DNA of 64,000 nucleotides from Pelodictyon luteolum DSM 273 (GTDB taxonomy: Bacteria > Bacteroidota > Chlorobiia > Chlorobiales > Chlorobiaceae). The notes under the pieces were generated by a model. That model made no database searches and had not been told where the DNA came from. It saw only the letters and a list, made by a program, of their open reading frames with translations. The position numbers were made by a program, and so were the translations under genes. Location of the stretch: contig NC_007512.1 in NCBI RefSeq assembly GCF_000012485.1, positions 1,551,001-1,615,000 on the forward strand, given 5' to 3'. This document shows, piece after piece, positions 18,039-27,502 of this stretch; positions within the stretch are counted from its first letter, which is position 1; each line of letters starts with the position of its first letter.

Positions 18039-19990
18039 AACAGCACCGGACCGTGCGGCTCATCATCATCGGGGCCCTCATCCTCTTGACGGGTGGCGGC
18101 GTGTATTTCGGTCTTCCCGCCATACGCGCAGTCATCAAGGAATCAAGAGACAAAACTGCATACACAGAGGCAAAAACCTTTCTCAACGACCAAAGGGCGG
18201 CAAAAGCATTCGAGATCATCCGGATGAGGGACAGCTCCGTTCCCGACAGTAACAGCGAATGGCTCCACCTCGAAATAGAGGCCCTCAGTGCACTCGGCAA
18301 TGTTGGGCGCCTGAGCGCTCTGTACGATCGCCATCCCGAAGCGTTCATGCAGCACGAAAAGGGATCGATGATTGTGGCCCGCGCGATGCTTGCAACCGGG
18401 GACATGAAAAGCTATGTCACATTCAGAAAAGCATGGGAATCGCAGGAAAAGCAGCCAGAACTCTGGTTTGCTCTCGATGTCGACGCCCTCATCCTTCAAC
18501 AAGACACGGCCGGAGCCCTGAAGCTCTTGCGCTCCAGATCTTTCGAAGGTCAGGCTGATGCGGCAAGGCTCAACAGGCTTGCTCTGCTAACGGCAGGCGG
18601 GAACCTGCAGCAAGCCTGGCAATATCTGGAGCAGGCCTACAGCGTAGCCCCGAAAAATCCTGATGTCCGTTCTTTCAGGGCACAGATACTGGAGCGGATG
18701 GGTAAAGAAAAGATGGCCCGGGTTGAATATGTCGCAGCCCACCTCGCCCTTCCGGACAATCCACTCTATCGGGATCAGCTCGCGGAATTCTACCGCCGCC
18801 GCGGGCAGATCGGCCTTGCAGTGCAGACATGGGCACGGGATCTCAATGAACGCTCAGCCGATTTCATCAGGCTGAAGGCTCTTTTCTGGAGCAGGGTGAC
18901 GACACCGGCATCGATTGGCAAAACCGATCCTGCTGACATATATGGAGAGCTTGCGCCACTCGTCATCTACCTGCAAGAGCTTCCTGAGGGGCAATTCTGG
19001 GATGATGGCCTGTTCGAAAAAGAAGTTGCCAAAGGCCAGATGGTGCTCGAAAGGCGCCAGGAAGCCTACTGGCTGCGCATCCTGGAAGCTCTCCGGAACA
19101 AAGAGGAAGAAAAATGCTACGACATCATTCTCGTCCACCCGTTCAAACGATCGTCCTGGAACCCCGATCTCGAGAAGGCACTGGAACGGCTCCTTGCCTA
19201 CCGGCTCGAGAAACCCCAGCCGATGGATGCAAATGCGTTTGGTGCAAGTGGCCGCAACACCGAACAGAGACACCAGCTGTTCGAACAGTTGGAACGGATC
19301 GCTATGAGGGAAAAACCCGACCCCAAGCTTGACCGCCTCCTGCATAGCGATGAAGCTTTTGCTGCGGTCTTCATGGCAGGCGGCTGGATGGAAGCCGCCC
19401 TGCAATTGCGGGGCAAGGGAGCCATACCGGAAGGCATCCCCGACTGGTACATTTACGGAGTGACGCAGTCTCTACGCTTCAACAGGGATGCGAAAGCAGC
19501 TCTGGCGTTTGCCCGCAGCCAGCGGCCCACACCGGAAATGACACTGCTGACCGGAGAGATCCTGCTCGCAAACAAGGAGAGAGCTGCCAGTATCGAAATG
19601 CTCGAGCCACTGACCAAGAGCAAATCTGCGATTGGCTACCGCGCAGCATGGCTGCAGAGCCTTGCCTATCTGGACCAAAAAGCGACCCTCAAAGCCCGGA
19701 ATGCACTCCAGCGCCAACCCGAACTATTCAGCAGTACGGCAGGCAAAGAAATTCTGGCCCGCATCGCGCTTGCTGAAGGAGAACCCGAAAAAGCCCGCGC
19801 CATCTATACATCGCTGGCAGACCGGTCGGCCGAAGCCAAAGCCTACCTGGCCATGCTCGCATACCGCCAGAAAGACTGGAATACCTGCAAAATCCTGACC
19901 ATGGAGCTGATCAAAGAGTTTCCAGACAGAATGGAGCTTCAGGCCAACCTCGCGGCCATCAACAAAGCCGAGAAGGAGAACCGGCAATGA
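18035..19990 (+). CDS. Membrane-anchored TPR-repeat protein of the exosortase locus
   Basis: 651 residues. One N-terminal membrane helix (VRLIIIGALILLTGGGVYFGL) is followed by a long helical region with TPR-like pairs, such as NLQQAWQYLEQAYSVAPKNP and KARNALQRQPELFS, up to the C-terminus. It probably faces the periplasm and works as a scaffold. TPR proteins, often lipoproteins of the PrsT kind, accompany many exosortases; this one has an uncleaved anchor and no lipobox. I prefer ATG 18035, coupled to the upstream stop, over ATG 18023. The 3' end overlaps the exosortase gene by 4 bases. Confidence 0.8.
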   Translation: MKQHRTVRLIIIGALILLTGGGVYFGLPAIRAVIKESRDKTAYTEAKTFLNDQRAAKAFEIIRMRDSSVPDSNSEWLHLEIEALSALGNVGRLSALYDRHPEAFMQHEKGSMIVARAMLATGDMKSYVTFRKAWESQEKQPELWFALDVDALILQQDTAGALKLLRSRSFEGQADAARLNRLALLTAGGNLQQAWQYLEQAYSVAPKNPDVRSFRAQILERMGKEKMARVEYVAAHLALPDNPLYRDQLAEFYRRRGQIGLAVQTWARDLNERSADFIRLKALFWSRVTTPASIGKTDPADIYGELAPLVIYLQELPEGQFWDDGLFEKEVAKGQMVLERRQEAYWLRILEALRNKEEEKCYDIILVHPFKRSSWNPDLEKALERLLAYRLEKPQPMDANAFGASGRNTEQRHQLFEQLERIAMREKPDPKLDRLLHSDEAFAAVFMAGGWMEAALQLRGKGAIPEGIPDWYIYGVTQSLRFNRDAKAALAFARSQRPTPEMTLLTGEILLANKERAASIEMLEPLTKSKSAIGYRAAWLQSLAYLDQKATLKARNALQRQPELFSSTAGKEILARIALAEGEPEKARAIYTSLADRSAEAKAYLAMLAYRQKDWNTCKILTMELIKEFPDRMELQANLAAINKAEKENRQ

Positions 19991-20799
19991 CAGCTCGCGA
20001 TTACCCAATCATCGCTGCGCTCTTGATTCTGGCCCTCTTCATCTGGATACACGATCTATCATGGATGATGCAGCCGGCCGACACCCTCCCCATTCTTCTG
20101 GCCATACCCTGTATGTTCTGGCTCGGAAGCCCCTGGAAATTCCTTCCCGGAGCGTTCCGTGTGCCGACAGGAGGCCTTGCCGTCACGACAGGGGCTTTCA
20201 TTACCGGCATCGTAACAGGCTGGATGTTTCTTCTGGCCATCAGCTGGACCGTTCTGCTCTGGAGCTGGCTCTCAATCCGTATCGAACCCGCGGACCGGCG
20301 ACGGATCGCAAAACTGCTGATCCTGCCGATGATGGCGTTCCCATGGCTCCTGCTGGACGCTCAGGCCGTTGGCTGGTGGTTCAGGCTTTCTGGCAGCTGG
20401 GCAGCTGGAGAGTTCTTCTCTCTTACAGGGTTCCATGTGGTCCAGGACGGAACCAGGCTGCTGATACAGGGCCTGCCTGTTGAGGTGACGGCCGCCTGCT
20501 CGGGAATGCATTCCCTGCAGTCGATGCTGATTGCCGGTTCGGCACTCGCCTATATCATTCTCGGCCACCACCCGATTTACTGGATCAACCTTCCGCTGCT
20601 GGTCGTCATCTCATGGATTGCCAACACGGTGCGCATCGTAGCCATCGCTCTGGCGGCTCTTGCTGTGTCGCCCGAATTCGCTGCAGGCCTGTTCCATGAA
20701 TGGGGCGGCTGGGGCGTACTGATCCTAATGTTCGGGCTATGCTGGGCTATCTTCACCCTGCAGAGAACCCTTCTGAATAATAAAACCGCACAAGCATAA
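19987..20799 (+). CDS. Exosortase (PEP-CTERM sorting transpeptidase/protease)
   Basis: 270 residues with about eight membrane helices. The three conserved active-site residues are visible: Cys171 in TAACSGMHSL, Arg216 in ANTVRIV and His237 in FHEWGG, in the usual order and spacing. Exosortases recognise C-terminal PEP tails at the outer face of the inner membrane and cut or transfer the protein. The two PEP-CTERM genes just upstream are natural substrates. The protein is a single-domain form without the EpsI domain; that is supplied by the separate gene at 21275. I cannot assign a numbered exosortase subtype. Confidence 0.93.
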   Translation: MTARDYPIIAALLILALFIWIHDLSWMMQPADTLPILLAIPCMFWLGSPWKFLPGAFRVPTGGLAVTTGAFITGIVTGWMFLLAISWTVLLWSWLSIRIEPADRRRIAKLLILPMMAFPWLLLDAQAVGWWFRLSGSWAAGEFFSLTGFHVVQDGTRLLIQGLPVEVTAACSGMHSLQSMLIAGSALAYIILGHHPIYWINLPLLVVISWIANTVRIVAIALAALAVSPEFAAGLFHEWGGWGVLILMFGLCWAIFTLQRTLLNNKTAQA

Positions 20800-21278
20800 T
20801 GCGAGACCACTGGATCATCGCACCGCGACTTGCCATCACGCTCTGGTGCATATGGCAGGCACGCGACCTTCTTGCGGCATGGGAGCACTCCGGATACGAC
20901 CAGTATGGATGGATAACGTTGCTCGTCTGGTGTCTTCCGGTCTTCATGTCAGGGACCTCGGCACTGTTAGGTGCAGGAGCGCGCCAGTATGGTACAGCCA
21001 TGCTGACAGCGGCACTCCTTCTTGCCCTTCTCGGTCAGGCCGGATCGCTCCACATGCTCCAGCATGCCGGACTGGCCCTGGCTCTTGCGAGCTGGACTCC
21101 ATTCTCACCGCATCAGTTGCTGTGGCTGCTCTCATCGATATCATGGATGCCCGCCTTCGGCTGGATCGGCAGCCGCCTCTTCTTCGGCCATATCCTTCCG
21201 GCAAGGCTCCTATTGGCCCTCACCGCAGCGGGCTGGCTTGCCGCTGTACTTAGAGGCAGGAGGATGGAACGGCGATGA
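20799..21278 (+). CDS. Unknown small membrane protein between exosortase and EpsI-like genes
   Basis: 159 residues, about five membrane helices, rich in Leu, Ala and Trp, ending in the basic RGRRMERR. No family recognised. It starts as TAATG at the exosortase stop and overlaps the next gene by 4 bases, so the three are made together. The position suggests an accessory membrane subunit of the sorting machinery, but this is inference only. No cysteine/histidine pair suggesting catalysis stands out. Confidence 0.7.
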   Translation: MRDHWIIAPRLAITLWCIWQARDLLAAWEHSGYDQYGWITLLVWCLPVFMSGTSALLGAGARQYGTAMLTAALLLALLGQAGSLHMLQHAGLALALASWTPFSPHQLLWLLSSISWMPAFGWIGSRLFFGHILPARLLLALTAAGWLAAVLRGRRMERR

Positions 21279-21865
21279 ACGACAGGCACAACAACACGAT
21301 GCTCTGGGCGCTTCTGGCCATGGCGGTACTCTTCGGCACTGCGGCGGAATGGCACACTCCAGGGGTCAGCACGGATCGGCTAGCAGCACTCCGCAAGAAT
21401 GGATCGCTGTTTGCATCCCGCCCCCTTCCATTCTCCCCTGAAGAAACCGCATTCTACGGAACGGTTCGCGTTCTCAAACGTTTCTATCAGTGCTGGAACG
21501 GAGCGTTCATCCTGATTGCCATAGATGGATCGGCGAACCGGCATGCCGTTCATGATCCACTCTACTGCATCAAAGGGGCTGGGTGGGAGATTACGGAAAG
21601 CAGACGACTCGTTGTCGACGGAGGAACGGCAACCCTGCTCTCTCTCACCAGGAAAGGACAACAGAGAGAGGCCGTCTTCTGGTTTTCCGACGGCTCATCC
21701 CGCCATAGTTCCGTCCTCCGGTACTGGCTTCAGACCACTCTCCGGAGACTGACCTTCGGCGCATCGGGCAAGGAACCGGTCTTGTTGATCCTGCAGTCCA
21801 TCGAGCATGATCGTCCTGACTGGCAGTCGCTCTTGGAGCGATGTCTTTTCCTTTTTGAAGTTTAA
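21275..21865 (+). CDS. EpsI-like exosortase-associated protein (DUF3485-like)
   Basis: 196 residues. An N-terminal membrane helix (TMLWALLAMAVLFGTAA) anchors a periplasmic domain. The pattern HAVHDPLYCIKGAGWEI corresponds to the conserved H-x-P-x-x-C-x-x-G-x-G-W element of EpsI/DUF3485 proteins, which are either fused to or encoded beside exosortases. Its role is unproven, but it is tied to polymer export and sorting in these loci. Similarity outside the motif is weak, so the family call is moderate. It closes the operon that begins at the 15510 promoter. Confidence 0.72.
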   Translation: MNDRHNNTMLWALLAMAVLFGTAAEWHTPGVSTDRLAALRKNGSLFASRPLPFSPEETAFYGTVRVLKRFYQCWNGAFILIAIDGSANRHAVHDPLYCIKGAGWEITESRRLVVDGGTATLLSLTRKGQQREAVFWFSDGSSRHSSVLRYWLQTTLRRLTFGASGKEPVLLILQSIEHDRPDWQSLLERCLFLFEV

Positions 21866-22000
21866 CCCGCAACGCGCATAAAAACGAGATCCATGTTGTT
21901 ATATTACAGCCATATATCGCACAAAAATGATCCACTTTAACCCCGAATCGAAACCGATACCACCCTCATTTCTGAAACATTACATCTATACGACAGCGCC

Positions 22001-23143
22001 ATGTCACAAGAAACCCAATCAAAACCCGACACCATTCTGTTCAAGCACGCACCGGCGCCGATGTGGCTGCAGCAGGGCAGCATAGTCATTGATGCCAATT
22101 CCCGGGCGCTAGACCTGTTTCAGGGACCCGGCAGTGAAGGACTCATCGGGACCGACATCACCACTCTTCTTTCCGACTGCGGACAGGATGGAGGCGATGC
22201 ATCTCTTGAAGCTTTGGCGCTGTTCAGGGATGTTGAAAACGGAAATGATGCAACCGCAGACTGGCGCTGCCGGAAGCCGGACGGAAGCCAGATGGATCTC
22301 CACACTGAAATGAGCCCTGTCGACCTTGATGGCCAACGATTCATCCTGATCGTAGCGTTCGATCAGACCCGACTGAACCGCGACCGGGAAGCGATGCAGA
22401 CACAGCGGCGGCAGATGCAGGACTTTATCGGGAATTTCTCTCATGAACTCCGCACATCGCTCTTCAGCATTCTCGGCTTTACCAGTGTCCTCCGTCAGGA
22501 TGAAGCCGTGCTGGACACGGGACAGTTCAGGGAGTTCCTATCCATTCTCAACATCGAAACCCTGAAAATCTCATCCCTCGTAGAGGATGTACTCTCTCTT
22601 TCCCGCATCACTGCCGGTGCGGGCGTACTGAAAAAGAGACCGGCAGATCTCATAGCCATCCTTGAGGAACTCGCTGGCACCATGGCCGGACAGGCTACCC
22701 GCAACGGCGTCACCCTGAACCAGAAGTTACCCGATGGCCCACTGACACTCTTCATGGATCCCGATGCCATCAAAAGGGTATTTTTCAACCTGATCGACAA
22801 TGCTGTAAAACACACACCGATGGGAGGCTGGATTGAGTTACGCGCTGATGCAGATACCTCCCGTTCCTCCATCATCGTAAAGGTCATCGATTCAGGACTC
22901 GGGATTCCTGCACGCGACCTGCCGCATGTTTTTGAACAGTTCTACCGCGTCGAGCGATCCGGATTCACCCCTAACGGCTACGGCCTCGGACTCTCTATTG
23001 CCAAGCAGATCGTCGATGCCCATGAAGGCTCCATTGCCATCGAGAGCGATGAAGGTGCCGGAGCGACCACAACAGTCGTAATCCCCTTCAGCAATGGCAT
23101 CGATGGCATGGCCTCGTTACCCATAAGCGAAAGTGTTTCATGA
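22001..23143 (+). CDS. PAS-domain sensor histidine kinase
   Basis: 380 residues, soluble. A PAS-like sensor covers roughly residues 15-130 (APAPMWLQQGSIVIDANSRAL through DLDGQRFILIVAFDQT). The dimerisation box has the phospho-accepting His148 in FSHELRTSLFSILGF. The ATPase has an N-box NLIDNAVKHT, G1 DSGLGIP and G2 GYGLGLSIAKQI. It should autophosphorylate in the cytoplasm in response to an unknown signal. The gene is 135 bases after the exosortase operon and overlaps the next kinase gene by 4 bases. The CheY-like receiver at 26170 is the likely partner. Confidence 0.88.
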   Translation: MSQETQSKPDTILFKHAPAPMWLQQGSIVIDANSRALDLFQGPGSEGLIGTDITTLLSDCGQDGGDASLEALALFRDVENGNDATADWRCRKPDGSQMDLHTEMSPVDLDGQRFILIVAFDQTRLNRDREAMQTQRRQMQDFIGNFSHELRTSLFSILGFTSVLRQDEAVLDTGQFREFLSILNIETLKISSLVEDVLSLSRITAGAGVLKKRPADLIAILEELAGTMAGQATRNGVTLNQKLPDGPLTLFMDPDAIKRVFFNLIDNAVKHTPMGGWIELRADADTSRSSIIVKVIDSGLGIPARDLPHVFEQFYRVERSGFTPNGYGLGLSIAKQIVDAHEGSIAIESDEGAGATTTVVIPFSNGIDGMASLPISESVS

Positions 23144-25500
23144 TCTGCACACCCCCCGAAGCACCCCGAAGGCGCTCCTACGCTTTCCTTCAGGAAACCA
23201 TTTCGTCGCTCTGCGCCTCATTCCCGGAAAACATGCGCAGCCTGACACGCAGGGCATGTGAGATGAGCGACTGCCCGGCATCTCTCTACATCAGGATCAG
23301 GGAAGATGGCAAAACCCGGTACCTGGCTGCAGGCCATGCTGTCAGCAAAGGGCTTTTGGGCATAACGATGCCGCAGGAGCACGAAGGGCCTGCCATGGAC
23401 CACTGGATCCTTGAACATACAGGCTTTGAACATACATTGAGCTTTCCCGTCTCGCTGAGAAGCGGAAGGTATGCATACCTGACCATGCTCGCAGATAAGC
23501 CCCGTCGGCTCACCATCAAGCAGTATGATGCTCTTGAAGTCATCACCCTTGCGCTCACGCACGCCGAAGAGCTCCAGGATGCTTCGCGGGGAAACCTCAC
23601 CCAAGAGCTCTTCAGCAGTAGCCAGGAACGCGCCAGAGAGCAATGTGGCGAAACCCTGCTGACGAGCGTATGCCGGGAACTGGTTGAACAACACGGAGCC
23701 GAAAGTGCCTGGATAGCCCTTGTTGACCGTACACGGGTTCCCGATGGCCGATTCTTTCATGCAGGGTTGACGACCGATGAAACCGCCCGCCTCGACACCA
23801 TGCTTAAAGAGGGCAAGATCTCCGGGTGTGCGTCACGTTCCATGAACACCGCAGACGGGCAGGTTATCAGTTCACCCCGCTTGAAATGCAGTGCATGCCC
23901 CATGTCGGAAGACTTTGACGGATTCGGACACCTGAGCATCGGGATCTGCTTTAACGATCAACCGTACGGATGGCTGACAGTATCGGTTCCGAGCAGATAC
24001 ATTTCAGACCATATCCAGCATGCCGTACTTCAGGACCTTATCGCTTCACTCGGTATAAGCCTGCATTCGAGAGAGCTTGACCGACAGAACCTCGAAACCC
24101 AGAAAAGCCGGGAACGCATGCTGAAGCACTTTGAGCGGCTTTCGGCATTCCGGATAAAACAGGTGGAAATGATGAAGAACGCTTCCGTCAGGAAGATCCT
24201 TCAGGCAACAATCGACGAAGCTGAAGAGTGGACGGAAAGTCGAATCGGTTTTTTTCATTTCATCGAAGCGGAACATGAAACCATATCCATGCAGGCCTGG
24301 TCAACGAGGACGATTGAATCCATGTGCCGCATGAAAGACATGTACGGGCATTACCAGCTCGACCATGCCGGAATATGGGCCGATGCCATCCGTGAAAAGC
24401 GCACCGTCACCCATAACGATTACGCCTCAGCTCCGAATCGTAAAGGTCTGCCGGAGGACCACGCAGAGCTTTTGCGGGACATGGCAGTTCCAATCATCCG
24501 AAACGGCAGGGTCATGGCGATCCTCGGCGTTGGCAACAAATCGCGATACTATGACGAGGATGATGCCTTCTGGGTAGCAGCCCTTGCTGACCAGACCTGG
24601 GAGATCATCGAAAACAAACTCTTTGTTGAACATCAGGAACTGATGCGGCATCAGCTTGAGCATGCAAAGAAAATGGAGATGATCGGCAACCTCGCATCAG
24701 GTCTTACCCACGAAATCAATAATCCACTTAATTTCATCCGCCTGAATATTGCAAACCTCGATGAGGACTTCCCCAACCTTACCAACCTTGTCACCCTCTA
24801 CCGACAGTTGCTTGAGGGTATGGAAAGCATAGATGCATGCAGCCCTATAACCAGAGAAATCCGTTCCCGGGAAGAAGCCATCGATATTGATGGCCTGATG
24901 GAAAACCTTTCAGCAGTAATTGCATCGACACGGCACGGGGTGGAACGCATTACCGGCATTACCCGGAGCATGCGAAACTTCTCCTTCAAGAACCTGACTG
25001 ATACACACATCAACTCAAACATCAATAAAACAATTCAGGACACCCTGTTGATCGTCAACCATGAGAGCGCCGACACCGCCGATATCCGGACTGACCTCGG
25101 TAAAATCCCCGCGGTGGCGTGCAATCCGTCTCAAATCGGCCAGGTTGTCCTGAACCTCCTGATGAACAGCCTGCAGGCCATCAGGCAACAGAAAAGAACC
25201 GTCAAGGGACAGATAGGAATAAAAACCTGGGCTGACACCACACGGATCTACTGCTCGATTACCGATGACGGTCCGGGCATCGAGCAGTCGGTTAGGCAGG
25301 AAATCTTCACCCCGTTTTATACGACAAAGGAACGCGGAATCGGTACGGGTCTCGGACTGAGTATTTCCTATGACATCATTGTTCATAAGCATCAGGGACA
25401 GCTCGACTTTGAATGTCCCCCGGAAGGGGGAACGGTCTTCACCATGGCATTACCGCTGCAACAGGAAACTGCCTCCAATCAAAGAGAGGTCCAATCATGA
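23140..25500 (+). CDS. GAF-domain sensor histidine kinase
   Basis: 786 residues with no membrane helix. The first 330 residues look like one or two GAF-type sensor modules with several cysteines (MSDCPASLY, KCSACPMSED). A second GAF domain (HDNYASAPNRKGLP-like region, residues 350-490) is followed by the H-box with His524 in GLTHEINNPLNFI. The ATPase motifs are DDGPGIE and GTGLGLSIS. The H-box type matches NtrB/HWE-unlike HisKA kinases of the E-I-N-N-P class. It is translationally coupled to the PAS kinase upstream and to CheD downstream. Confidence 0.85.
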   Translation: MICTPPEAPRRRSYAFLQETISSLCASFPENMRSLTRRACEMSDCPASLYIRIREDGKTRYLAAGHAVSKGLLGITMPQEHEGPAMDHWILEHTGFEHTLSFPVSLRSGRYAYLTMLADKPRRLTIKQYDALEVITLALTHAEELQDASRGNLTQELFSSSQERAREQCGETLLTSVCRELVEQHGAESAWIALVDRTRVPDGRFFHAGLTTDETARLDTMLKEGKISGCASRSMNTADGQVISSPRLKCSACPMSEDFDGFGHLSIGICFNDQPYGWLTVSVPSRYISDHIQHAVLQDLIASLGISLHSRELDRQNLETQKSRERMLKHFERLSAFRIKQVEMMKNASVRKILQATIDEAEEWTESRIGFFHFIEAEHETISMQAWSTRTIESMCRMKDMYGHYQLDHAGIWADAIREKRTVTHNDYASAPNRKGLPEDHAELLRDMAVPIIRNGRVMAILGVGNKSRYYDEDDAFWVAALADQTWEIIENKLFVEHQELMRHQLEHAKKMEMIGNLASGLTHEINNPLNFIRLNIANLDEDFPNLTNLVTLYRQLLEGMESIDACSPITREIRSREEAIDIDGLMENLSAVIASTRHGVERITGITRSMRNFSFKNLTDTHINSNINKTIQDTLLIVNHESADTADIRTDLGKIPAVACNPSQIGQVVLNLLMNSLQAIRQQKRTVKGQIGIKTWADTTRIYCSITDDGPGIEQSVRQEIFTPFYTTKERGIGTGLGLSISYDIIVHKHQGQLDFECPPEGGTVFTMALPLQQETASNQREVQS

Positions 25501-26102
25501 AGAAAACTGCGAAGACAGATACGGAGGACGCCTTCAAGTTCCGGAGTACATTTGGAGAACATTATTATGACGGATACGGTGCCCGGCATGAAACACCGCA
25601 CATCGTCGCCTATACCGGCGAGGTTACAGCGGCAGGTCCCGGCAGAGTGCTGATTTCCAGCCCCCTTGGCTCATGCATAGCCGTCTGTGCATACGATCCG
25701 GGAACTCGAGTCGGAGGACTGGCGCATGTCATGCTGCCGGGAGTCCCTCCGGCACATGCTGAGACAGGAAAGGACCGCTATGCCGCCCATGCCCTCGAAA
25801 CGCTCTTCAGCGTAATGCAGAACGAAGGGGCAGACCCGGGAAATCTTCTCATTTGCCTTATCGGCGGTGCCAATGTCCTAAGGCGCGAACACGATACCAT
25901 ACATATTGACAACCTACGATCACTGACCAGCCTCATCCTGCAAAGAAATCTCCCAATCTGTCGAACCATGACAGGAGGCAGTGAGCGGATGATGGCTAGA
26001 ATGGAGACAAAAACCGGCAGAATTTTCCAGACCACAGGAAACAACCCCGAAGAGATGCTTTTCGATTACTTCACCCACAATATCGAGAACCCCGACAATT
26101 AG
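25497..26102 (+). CDS. cheD: CheD-like chemoreceptor glutamine deamidase
   Basis: 201 residues. ATG 25497 is supported by AGAGAGGT nine bases upstream and by ATGA overlap with the kinase stop. The CheD core is plain: Cys60 in PLGSCIAV and His77 in GGLAHVMLPG, spaced 17 residues as in characterised CheD, with Ser54 where a Thr is usual, and LIGGANVL further on. CheD deamidates glutamines on chemoreceptors and can bind CheC. No receptor, CheA or CheW gene is in the window, so its target here is unknown. The N-terminus carries about 35 extra residues. Confidence 0.87.
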   Translation: MKKTAKTDTEDAFKFRSTFGEHYYDGYGARHETPHIVAYTGEVTAAGPGRVLISSPLGSCIAVCAYDPGTRVGGLAHVMLPGVPPAHAETGKDRYAAHALETLFSVMQNEGADPGNLLICLIGGANVLRREHDTIHIDNLRSLTSLILQRNLPICRTMTGGSERMMARMETKTGRIFQTTGNNPEEMLFDYFTHNIENPDN

Positions 26103-26169
26103 GATTTTCATCACGGCATCGTTAAGTTCAATTAAATTATGCAGTAAGTATCACAAAGACATCATTACC

Positions 26170-26547
26170 ATGGCCCAGCAAACAATCCTTCTCGTTGAAG
26201 ACGAACCACATACAAAAAGGCTGATTTCCTACGTCCTTGAGTCAAAAGGCTTTCATGTCATGGTCGCAGAAAACGGCAGTGTAGCCCTTGATATATGTAA
26301 AAACAACGTGCCCGATCTCATTCTCTCTGATGTAATGATGCCGGTTATGGACGGACTTGAGCTCCGCAGAAAAGTGCTTCAGGACGCAGCACTGTCCGCA
26401 ATTCCGTTCATCTTCCTTTCCGCCAGGGCACAGACGCATGAAATCATCAATGCAGAGAAACTCAACCCGATTGCATATATCACGAAGCCTGTCGAACCGG
26501 ATGAAATCACTAATATCATTAATGGTATCCTCAAAAAAAATTCATGA
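26170..26547 (+). CDS. CheY-like single-domain response regulator
   Basis: 125 residues, a receiver domain only. The acidic pocket is Glu10-Asp11, the phosphorylation site Asp54 in LILSDVMMP, the switch Ser/Thr in FIFLSARAQ and the conserved Lys106 in YITKPVEP. With no output domain it must act by protein contact. It lies 67 bases after CheD and probably receives phosphate from one of the two kinases upstream. A mobile patch begins about 45 bases downstream. Confidence 0.9.
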   Translation: MAQQTILLVEDEPHTKRLISYVLESKGFHVMVAENGSVALDICKNNVPDLILSDVMMPVMDGLELRRKVLQDAALSAIPFIFLSARAQTHEIINAEKLNPIAYITKPVEPDEITNIINGILKKNS

Positions 26548-26632
26548 TGGGATGCATTGAATGGGGAGGGCTTAAGCCAGGATTAAGTATGATCGGGTAA
26601 CAGCGGCGTATTACTACGCCACCGTCCCCTCA

Positions 26633-26666
26633 GAACCCGGCGTACGACTTTCACCGTACCGGGCTC
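26633..26666 (-). ncRNA. Group II intron domain V
   Basis: Exactly 34 bases: begins GAGCC (containing the AGC catalytic triad), has a GAAA tetraloop at positions 15-18 and closes with GGGTTC. The two arms pair along almost their whole length with a two-base bulge on the 3' side. This is the most conserved part of group II ribozymes and fixes the strand and approximate 3' end of the intron. Confidence 0.85.
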
Positions 26667-26964
26667 AAGCCTCGCAAAAGCACACAAGTGCACCCAGTAA
26701 GGATATAGTCCTTACCTCTACAGTAGAACCGCAGCCTGCTTGATCACAATGATCTTGATGGCGCACACATGGATATAAATCCACGTACATTTGCTTTCCA
26801 TCATAATGCAGGTTCTCCGGCATTTCTGTAGCGCGAGACCTCAAGGAAGTCTGCCTGCTTTCGCATGGGGTGATGTTGCAACCCCTATCTGGTCCATTAC
26901 AGGCCAGCATTCGCTTTCTCCTTGATCTTCTGCCCACAGCTCCATGGTCATTCCTTGCGGTTTG

Positions 26965-26990
26965 ATTGCCTTACAAATTGTAAGGCGGAA
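26965..26990. repeat. 9-bp palindrome inside the intron
   Basis: GCCTTACAA and TTGTAAGGC flank a single A, making a strong hairpin between the intron's domain I-III region and domain V. It could belong to domain III or IV; the assignment is uncertain. Confidence 0.5.
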
Positions 26991-27502
26991 CTATGGGTTT
27001 ACCGTGTTCCGCAGATTGAACATGCGAACGAGTTAGGCCCCGTCTTTCCGCCGGCGGGAGTTATCGACCGTGTAGAGGAACACCGGTTACCTCTATCCAA
27101 CCCGCTTACCTTTTGGTTCGAGTGTTACAGTAGCTTTCACTCGTCACACTTTACGGCAGTTACGACGATTCACATATGTTGGCCATATCGCGCTCCCTCT
27201 TGCCCCTCTCCGCCTGCTACTGGCAGATTCAGCGTTCCCTCACGGGTCGGCCTACAGTTTTTCTGCGGGTACGTTTATCCGAGAGCTTCACACAAGTTGG
27301 TTACCCTGCTTGCATGTCTCGGTGAGGGCAACAGACGGCACTGCTGGTTCAAAGAACAGTTCAATTCTGCGACTTCACGTCGCACCCGGCGCAAGTGTAC
27401 TAACGCCTCTTATGCGGACCGGCAAGGTTCTAAACTTTAGGGATGAGCGGGTTACGGCCTATGACGAGAAGGCTGGCAGGAGGTATACCGTCAGTCAGAA
27501 GC

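Noticed and set aside
26665-26937. 90-residue minus-strand frame within the intron
   Set aside because: It crosses domain V and has no reverse transcriptase motif; it is the ribozyme RNA read as protein.
26922-27440. 172-residue plus-strand frame
   Set aside because: Antisense to the group II intron, with an amino acid make-up unlike its neighbours.
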